Source: Nocardioidaceae bacterium (GTDB taxonomy: Bacteria; Actinomycetota; Actinomycetes; Propionibacteriales; Nocardioidaceae). Taken from it: DNA of 64,000 nucleotides. The translations under genes were made by a program, and so were the position numbers. The notes under the pieces were generated by a model. That model made no database searches. It saw only the letters and a list, made by a program, of their open reading frames with translations, and was not told the origin of the DNA. The DNA is taken from the NCBI GenBank assembly GCA_030447585.1, contig JAUJOO010000009.1, positions 5,334 to 69,333 of the forward strand, read 5' to 3'. This document shows, one piece after another, positions 57,150 through 64,000 of the stretch (position 1 is its first letter; each line of letters starts with the position of its first letter).

Positions 57150-57818
57150 CTAGTGGTGCTCGGTGGGGGCGAGCAGCCGCTCCAGGTCGTCCTCGGCCGC
57201 GGTGGTCGCCACGAAGAGCAGCTCGTCGTGGGCCTCGATAGTGGCATCGGGGTCGGGCGTGTGCACGTGGCCGTCTCGCAGGACCGCCACGAGCGAGGTG
57301 TCCCCCGGCCACGGCACGTCCTGGATCTGCGAGCCGACGTACGGGGAGTCGTCGGGCAGTGTCAGCTCCACCATGTTCGCCTCGTTCTGACGGAACGTGA
57401 AAAGCCGGACGACGTCGCCGACGGTCACCGCCTCCTCGACCAGAGCCGACATGATCCGCGGGGTGGAGACGGAGATGTCCACCCCCCACGACTCGTTGAA
57501 CAGCCACTCGTTCGAGGGATGGTTGACCCTTGCCACGGTTCTCGGCACGGCGAACTCGGTCTTGGCCAGCAACGAGATGACAAGGTTGGCCTTGTCGTCG
57601 CCGGTAGAGGCAATGACGACATCGCAGCGCTGCAGCCCAGCCTCGTCCAGTGACGACAGCTCGCAGGCGTCCGCGAGCAGCCACTCGGCAGCTGGGACCG
57701 TGGCGGCCTTGATGGCACGAGGGTTCTTGTCGATCAGGAGGACCTCGTGTCCGTTCTCCAGTAGCTCCGTGGCGACGGAGCGGCCGACGGCCCCCGCCCC
57801 TGCAATGGCAACGCGCAC
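57150..57818 (-). CDS. TrkA-family potassium uptake protein
   Basis: MRVAIAGAGAVGRSVATELLENGHEVLLIDKNPRAI. Confidence 0.9.
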   Translation of the reverse strand: MRVAIAGAGAVGRSVATELLENGHEVLLIDKNPRAIKAATVPAAEWLLADACELSSLDEAGLQRCDVVIASTGDDKANLVISLLAKTEFAVPRTVARVNHPSNEWLFNESWGVDISVSTPRIMSALVEEAVTVGDVVRLFTFRQNEANMVELTLPDDSPYVGSQIQDVPWPGDTSLVAVLRDGHVHTPDPDATIEAHDELLFVATTAAEDDLERLLAPTEHH

Positions 57819-57819
57819 G

Positions 57820-58479
57820 TCAGGCCTCCTCTGAGCGGTCCGCGATGGCCGCCTCGACGGCCTCGGCCCGGTCGTCGGCTATGACGAGATGCAGCCGGTC
57901 GCCGTCCTGGAGGACGGTTTCCGGCGCGACCATCTTGCCTTCCCCGAGGCGTGTGTAGAAGGCGATCCGAGCGCCGGTCGTCTCCAGCTCGGTGGCGCGG
58001 CGGCCGACCCAGGCCTCCGGTGCGTCCATCACCGTGATCCGGATCGCGCCCGAGGGATCTCGCCACTCCGGCTCGGAGCCGTGGGGAAGCAGCCGACGCA
58101 TGATCTGGTCTGCCGTCCAGCGAACCGTGGCGACGGTGGGGATCCCGAGCCGCTGGTAGACCTCGGCCCGTCCTGGGTCGTAGATGCGTGCCACGACGTT
58201 GTCGATGCCGAAGGTCTCGCGCGCCACCCGGGCGGAGATGATGTTCGAGTTGTCCCCGCTGCTGACTGCGGCGAAGGCGCCCGCCTCCTTGATCCCGGCC
58301 GCCTCGAGCACCAGCTGGTCGAACCCGTAGCCGGTGATCTTCTCCCCGCCAAAACCCGGTCCCAGCCGGCGGAAGGCGTCTTGGTCGGCGTCGATCACCG
58401 AGACGGAGTGGCTGCGGTCCTCGAGTGCCCTGGCCAGGGTCGAACCAACCCGGCCGCAGCCCATGATGACGACGTGCAC
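57820..58479 (-). CDS. TrkA-family potassium uptake protein
   Basis: VHVVIMGCGRVGSTLARALEDRSHSVSVIDADQDAFRRLGPGFGGEKITGYGFD. Confidence 0.9.
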   Translation of the reverse strand: MHVVIMGCGRVGSTLARALEDRSHSVSVIDADQDAFRRLGPGFGGEKITGYGFDQLVLEAAGIKEAGAFAAVSSGDNSNIISARVARETFGIDNVVARIYDPGRAEVYQRLGIPTVATVRWTADQIMRRLLPHGSEPEWRDPSGAIRITVMDAPEAWVGRRATELETTGARIAFYTRLGEGKMVAPETVLQDGDRLHLVIADDRAEAVEAAIADRSEEA

Positions 58480-58610
58480 GTCTGCTCTCCTGGTCTTCGC
58501 TGACTGGTCCGAACCGGCGAGCCACTGCGCCATGTCGGTGACTCCGTATTCATCTGACGCTACACCGAGGCGACAGCAGTTGGGTGGCTCTCGGGGTCTA
58601 GCATCGCCAG

Positions 58611-60650
58611 GTGAGCATCGCAGACGTGGGCAAGCGGTTGCTGATCGGCCGCAAGCTGCGCAACACCCAGCTGGGGGAGACGCTGCTCCCCAAGCGCATC
58701 GCGCTCCCCGTCTTCGCAAGCGACGCCCTGTCGTCGGTGGCCTACGCTCCTGACGAGATCTTCCTGGTTCTCTCAGCGGCGGGGGTGGCCTACTACACCC
58801 TGTCCTGGAAGATCGGCCTGTGCGTCGCGCTGGTCATGCTCGTCGTCATTGCGTCCTACCGGCAAAACGTCCAGGCCTACCAGTCCGGCGGCGGTGACTA
58901 CGAGGTGGCCACCACGAACGTCGGTTCGACGGCAGGCCTCACGGTGGCGAGTGCGCTGATCGTCGACTACGTCTTGACGGTGGCGGTGTCCATCTCCTCC
59001 GCAGCCCAGTACGCCGCCGCCGCCATCGAGCCCGTCCAAGGCCACCAGGCGACTGTGGCGATCCTTGCCGTCGTCTTTCTGATGACGATGAACCTGCGCG
59101 GCGTCAGGGAGTCCGGCACTGTGTTCGCGATACCGACGTACGTCTTCATCGTGGCGGTCTTCTCGATGGCGATATGGGGTTTCTTCCGTTACTTCCGTGG
59201 GACGCTGCCGCAGTCCGAGCTTGCCGGCTACAGCATCCAGGGAACCCAGACGATCGCCGGCGGGTTCGGCAGTATGGCGCTGGTCTTCTTGGTCCTGCGC
59301 GCCTTCGCGTCGGGATCGGCCGCGCTCACCGGAGTCGAGGCGATCAGCAACAGTGTGCCGGCATTTCGCAAGCCGAAGGGCAAGAACGCCGCCACCACAC
59401 TGCTGCTCCTCGGCGTCATCGCGGTCATGATGGGCCTGTCCATCCTCGTGCTAGGCAACCTCATGCACGTCAGGCTTGCCGAAGTACACAACGGGGTTCG
59501 GCTGGTCGACCCGCAAGGCGATCTGGTGCCCGTCGACTTCCATCAGGACCCCCTGATCGGGCAGTTGGCGAAGGGAGTCTTCGACCATTTCCCGATCGGG
59601 TTCTACGTCGTCGCCGCCGCGACCGGCATCATCTTGGTGCTGGCGGCCAACACCGCCTTCAACGGGTTCCCTGTCCTTGCCTCGATCCTGTCAGGCGACG
59701 GCTACCTGCCGCGTCAGCTCCACACCCGCGGCGACCGCCTGGCATTCTCGAACGGCATCGTCTTGCTGGCGGGGTTCGCGATCCTGCTCATCTACGTCTT
59801 CGACGCCGAGGTCACCAAGCTCATCCAGCTCTACATCGTCGGTGTCTTCGTGTCCTTCACGCTCAGCCAGACGGGCATGGTCCGGCACTGGACGCGTCTG
59901 CTGCGCACCGAGACCGATGGCGCTGAGCGGATGCGGATGCGGCGCAGCCGCGTCGTCAACAGCATCGGACTCAGCGTCACCGCCCTGGTGCTGGTCATCG
60001 TGCTCGTCACCAAGTTCACGCACGGAGCCTGGATCGCCATCACGGCGATGGCAGTTCTCTTCTTCATCATGCGGGGCATCCGTCACCACTACGAGCTCGT
60101 CGCCAGCGAGCTCGCGGCCGGGGAAGGAGACACGTCCCTGCCCTCGCGAATACACGCGATCGTGCTTGTCTCGAAGGTCCACAAACCGACCCTTCGTGCT
60201 GTCGCTTACGCCCGGGCGTCGCGGCCCAGCACTCTGGAAGCCCTTACCGTGCACGTCGACGACGAGACGACCGAGCAGCTGATGGCCCGCTGGGACGAGA
60301 CCGGGCTGCCGGTCCCGCTGCGGGTGCTGGCCTCGCCGTACCGCGAGATCACCAAGCCGATCCTCGAATACGTCCGCGACATCCGACGCCGGTCTCCCCG
60401 CGACATCGTCGCCGTCTACATCCCGGAGTACATCGTCGGACGGTGGTGGGAGCAGCTTCTCCACAACCAGACGGCGCTTCGGCTGAAGAGCCGGCTGCTG
60501 TTCACGCCCGGTGTGATGGTGACCTCGGTGCCGTTCCAGCTGCGGTCATCTGCAGCGGCCGAGGAGCGGGCCGAGCGCGAGCTGCACGTGGCAGGCGGCG
60601 TACGGCGTGGTCTGATACGTCAGAGGCGCCGCGACGATGACGACCGCTGA
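58611..60650 (+). CDS. APC family permease
   Basis: LPVFASDALSSVAYAPDEIFLVLSAAGVAYYTLSWKIGLCVALVMLVVIASYRQNVQAYQSGGGDYEVA. Confidence 0.9.
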   Translation: MSIADVGKRLLIGRKLRNTQLGETLLPKRIALPVFASDALSSVAYAPDEIFLVLSAAGVAYYTLSWKIGLCVALVMLVVIASYRQNVQAYQSGGGDYEVATTNVGSTAGLTVASALIVDYVLTVAVSISSAAQYAAAAIEPVQGHQATVAILAVVFLMTMNLRGVRESGTVFAIPTYVFIVAVFSMAIWGFFRYFRGTLPQSELAGYSIQGTQTIAGGFGSMALVFLVLRAFASGSAALTGVEAISNSVPAFRKPKGKNAATTLLLLGVIAVMMGLSILVLGNLMHVRLAEVHNGVRLVDPQGDLVPVDFHQDPLIGQLAKGVFDHFPIGFYVVAAATGIILVLAANTAFNGFPVLASILSGDGYLPRQLHTRGDRLAFSNGIVLLAGFAILLIYVFDAEVTKLIQLYIVGVFVSFTLSQTGMVRHWTRLLRTETDGAERMRMRRSRVVNSIGLSVTALVLVIVLVTKFTHGAWIAITAMAVLFFIMRGIRHHYELVASELAAGEGDTSLPSRIHAIVLVSKVHKPTLRAVAYARASRPSTLEALTVHVDDETTEQLMARWDETGLPVPLRVLASPYREITKPILEYVRDIRRRSPRDIVAVYIPEYIVGRWWEQLLHNQTALRLKSRLLFTPGVMVTSVPFQLRSSAAAEERAERELHVAGGVRRGLIRQRRRDDDDR

Positions 60651-61827
60651 ACCGCTCGTCGGCACCGAGCTGTTGGTGGACGTCGGGCCGATCGCCCACG
60701 GTGGCCATCACGTCGCCCGGCACGAAGGCAGGGTGATCTTCGTCCGGCACGCCATCACCGGCGAGCGAGTCCGGGTCCGAGTCACCGAGGGGAACACCAC
60801 CTCGCGGTTCCTGCGGGGCGACGCAGTGGAGGTGCTCTCGGCGTCGCCCGACCGGGTGAAGGCGCCGTGTCCGCACGCCGGGCCGGGCCTGTGCGGAGGC
60901 TGCGACTTCCAGCACATCGCGCTCCCCCGTCAGCGGGCTCAGCTCGGCGACGTGGTCGCCGAACAGCTTCAACGTCTGGCCGGGATTGCCTGGAGCGGTC
61001 GGGTGGAGCCCGTTCCCGGCGACAGCCAGGGTTTTGGTTGGCGGACCCGGATGAAGTACGCCGCCACCGCGGATAGCAGGCCCGGGCTACGTCGGCACCG
61101 GTCCGAGGACGTGGTGCCGATCGACCGCTGTCTCATCGCCGACCCCCGCCTCCCCGACGTCTCCCGGGCTCTTGAGACCGGTGCGGCCGAAGCGCAGGCG
61201 GTCGTCAGCTCAACCGACGAGGCGGTCGTGGTCACCGATCCGAGCGCGGCGCCGCTCATCCAGGAGACGGTGGGAGGGCGAACCTTTCGGCTCCACGCCG
61301 ACGGCTTCTGGCAGGTGCACCGCGGAGCCGCGCAGATCCTGACATCCGCCGTGCTCGAAGGGCTGTCACCACTGCCAGGGGACCGTTGTTGGGACCTGTA
61401 CGCCGGTGTGGGCCTCTTCGCCGGCATGCTCGCCGACCGGGTCGGGGAGACAGGTGCCGTCCTGGCCGTCGAGTCCCGTGGGCGCAGCGCGGCTGACCTT
61501 CGTGCCAATCTCGCCGACCTTCCGCAGGTCCGGCCGGTCAAGCAGCGGGTCGACCGCTTCGTAGGCAGCCGCGCCGCCCAAGGTCGTCTCGACCTCGTGG
61601 TTCTGGACCCGCCACGGTCCGGCGCTGGGCGCACCGTCGTAACGGCCATCTGTCGTCAGCGTCCGCGCGGGGTCGCCTACGTTGCCTGTGACCCGGCCGC
61701 ACTGGCCCGCGACCTGGCGACGTTCGTGGCGCACGGCTACCGGCTCGACTCACTTCGGGCCTTCGATCTGTTCCCCATGACCCACCACGTCGAATGCGTC
61801 GCCATCTGCGTCAGGGAGCCGAGCTGA
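60637..61827 (+). CDS. class I SAM-dependent RNA m5U methyltransferase (TrmA/RumA-like)
   Basis: TRAM-like N-terminus; CPHAGPGLCGGCDFQHIALPRQ; LDPPRSGAGRTVV. Confidence 0.9.
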   Translation: MTTAEPLVGTELLVDVGPIAHGGHHVARHEGRVIFVRHAITGERVRVRVTEGNTTSRFLRGDAVEVLSASPDRVKAPCPHAGPGLCGGCDFQHIALPRQRAQLGDVVAEQLQRLAGIAWSGRVEPVPGDSQGFGWRTRMKYAATADSRPGLRRHRSEDVVPIDRCLIADPRLPDVSRALETGAAEAQAVVSSTDEAVVVTDPSAAPLIQETVGGRTFRLHADGFWQVHRGAAQILTSAVLEGLSPLPGDRCWDLYAGVGLFAGMLADRVGETGAVLAVESRGRSAADLRANLADLPQVRPVKQRVDRFVGSRAAQGRLDLVVLDPPRSGAGRTVVTAICRQRPRGVAYVACDPAALARDLATFVAHGYRLDSLRAFDLFPMTHHVECVAICVREPS

Positions 61828-61862
61828 CCGCACGAGTGCTGGCCGAGCACTAGGGTCACCCC

Positions 61863-62325
61863 ATGGGCACGGTGTTCCTGCACGTCGGCACGATGAAGTC
61901 GGGCACCACCTATCTGCAGCACGCGCTCGACCGTAACCCTGCTGCGCTCGACGTCGACCTGCCGGCCGATGCCACCTGCCCCGAGCCGCGAACTCGTCGC
62001 TTGGCGCGGTCTCGGCCGAGCTCATGCGGCGGCTGAACGCCTCCACCCGGGATCTCGACTGGGCCCACTACCGCGGTTCCGCCCGGAGGACGTCACCGAG
62101 ACGCAGTTGCTCGCCGCCGCCCTCGAGGGACTGGCCGGGATGACCCGGCTGTTCGGCGACCTCAAGACCGAGCGCGACGAACTGGCAGAGCGCGTCGCAG
62201 CAACGCAGCCGGTACCTGCCCGAGAGCAGACCGAGGACCAGAGCGGCGGAGCCGGCGGGCGGCTGGCGCCACCGTCGGGGAAGATGACTCAACCGGCAGC
62301 AGCGTGTATCTTGATATCAAGATAG
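61863..62325 (+). pseudogene. sulfotransferase remnant
   Basis: MGTVFLHVGTMKSGTTYLQHALDRNP... P-loop-like N-terminus, then out-of-frame SLGAVSAELMRRLNASTRDLDWAHYRG and VTETQLLAAALEGLAGM C-terminal segments. Confidence 0.55.
62307..62324. promoter_or_regulatory. 18-bp perfect palindrome upstream of acnA (probable operator)
   Basis: tatcttgatatcaagata, 75 bp before the acnA ATG. Confidence 0.6.
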
Positions 62326-62398
62326 TTGCCGTATGCCCGCCCAGTCGGGGTATTACACGGGTCGGCCACGGGCGTGGCTAGCCGTTGAAGGAGAAGAA

Positions 62399-64000
62399 AT
62401 GAGTAGCTCGGACAGTTTTGGCGCCAAGAGCAGGCTTGAGGTGGGCGGGACGTCATACGAGATCTACCGGCTGTCCGCCGTCAGCGGGGGGGCTCGACGC
62501 CGCCAGCCTGCCGTACAGCCTCAAGGTCTTGCTGGAGAACCTGCTACGCACCGAGGACGGTGCCGACATCACGGCCGACGACGTCAGAGCGGTGGCGGGC
62601 TGGGACGCCGACGCCGTCCCCAGCAAGGAGATCCAGTTCACCCCCGCCCGTGTGATCATGCAGGACTTCACCGGTGTGCCGGCGATCGTCGACCTCGCGA
62701 CCATGCGCGAGGCCATGCAGGAGCTGGGAGGGGACCCCGCGAAGATCAACCCGTTGGCGCCTGCGGAACTCGTCATCGACCACTCCGTCATCGCCGACGT
62801 CTTCGGGACCTCAGCTGCCTTCCAGCGCAATGTGGACTTCGAGTACGAACGAAACATGGAGCGCTACCAGTTCCTGCGTTGGGGCCAGTCGGCCTTCGAC
62901 AACTTCTTGGTCGTGCCGCCAGGGACCGGCATCGTCCACCAGGTCAACATCGAGCATCTCGCGAAGGTTGTCTTCACCCGGGAGCTCAGCGAGAGCTCAC
63001 CGGTCGGACACAGCACAGGAGACGCTGACGGGGTACGGCTTGCCTACCCGGACACCTGCGTCGGCACCGACTCCCACACGACGATGGTCAACGGGCTCGG
63101 GGTCGTGGGGTGGGGGGTCGGTGGCATCGAGGCCGAGGCGGCGATGCTGGGCCAACCCGTGTCCATGCTGATCCCTCGGGTGGTGGGCTTCAAGCTGTCC
63201 GGCGAGCTTCCCGAAGGCGCGACTGCGACCGACCTCGTGCTAACCATCACCGAACAGCTGCGCCAGCACGGCGTGGTGGGCAAGTTCGTCGAGTTCTACG
63301 GTCCTGGCGTGGCCGCCGTACCGCTCGCCAACCGCGCCACGATCGGGAACATGTCGCCCGAGTACGGCTCGACCATCGCGGTCTTCCCCATCGACGAGGA
63401 GACGATCAAGTACCTGCGCCTGACCGGGCGCAACAGCGAACAGCTGGCGCTCGTGGAGGCGTACGCCAAGGAACAGGGCCTGTGGCACGAGCCCGACGTC
63501 GAGCCGCGCTACTCCGAGTACCTCGAGCTCGACCTGGCCAGCGTGGTGCCCTCCCTCGCCGGTCCCAAGCGCCCCCAGGACCGGATCTCGCTCACCGATG
63601 CGAAAGAGGGGTTCCGCGCATCCCTGATGGACTATGTCGACCACGACGGCTCGCCGGCGGCTGGGCACGAGCCCGAGCACGGTGTCGCCTCGCGGGTCGA
63701 CGAGGGATCTGCCGACTCGTTCCCGGCGTCTGACCCGCTGGCCGTCGGGACCGCCGGAGACGGCGAAGGACGACCGAATGCCGCCGGGCGAGCAAGCGAC
63801 AGGCCGTCGAGGCCTACCCGGGTGCGGCTGGCGGACGGCTCGGCCTTCGAGATGGACCACGGCGCTGTCGCGATCGCCGCGATCACGTCATGCACCAACA
63901 CCTCGAACCCCTCAGTCATGATCGGGGCGGCACTGCTCGCGAGGAACGCCGTCGAGAAGGGCCTGAGCAGCAAACCCTGGGTGAAGACCACCCTCGCCCC
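62399..64000 (+). CDS. acnA: aconitate hydratase, N-terminal part (one apparent frameshift at a G7 run near 62488; truncated by window end)
   Basis: [31 protein letters not shown] | [23 protein letters not shown]...[35 protein letters not shown]...[24 protein letters not shown]. Confidence 0.9.

Noticed and set aside
1-64000. CRISPR arrays, rRNA or tRNA genes
   Set aside because: No regularly spaced repeats and no recognisable tRNA or rRNA segments seen on reading; a tRNAscan/Infernal run would be decisive.

Overview
High-GC actinobacterial (Actinomycetota) chromosome segment. Most of it is ordinary housekeeping DNA in an order I recall as conserved in actinobacteria: coaE, a group-2-like sigma factor, S9 peptidase, pxpABC, dinB, DUF4192, sigA/hrdB-like sigma factor, DUF456, DUF7455, parE, parC, DUF5998, tdk, sepH, hemH, suhB, DUF4193, dut, DUF3710, OB-fold, DUF3159, two TrkA, APC permease, TrmA-like methyltransferase, acnA. 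The accessory content lies in two insertions, each abutting the 3' end of an essential gene. (1) A ~9.4 kb integrative element (19016-28465) sits in the 3' end of sigA. It is bounded by an exact 24-bp direct repeat that recreates the last sigA codons and stop. It carries a tyrosine recombinase, HTH/excisionase-like genes, a possible small-terminase-like gene, several tiny ORFs, a beta-carbonic anhydrase, an unknown possible nuclease-like protein and a possible TA-like gene pair, with no recognisable capsid or tail genes. (2) A ~0.9 kb scar (33533-34459) sits at the 3' end of parE. It is bounded by a 51-bp imperfect direct repeat of the ParE C-terminal codons and contains a decayed AbiJ_NTD4-like (abortive infection) gene plus a phage-tail-like C-terminal fragment. 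Single-base indels are common in sigA, the element, parE and several other genes. Many are in short homopolymers, so assembly error must be excluded before any of these genes is called a pseudogene. All family names are recalled from sequence patterns; no database search was run.
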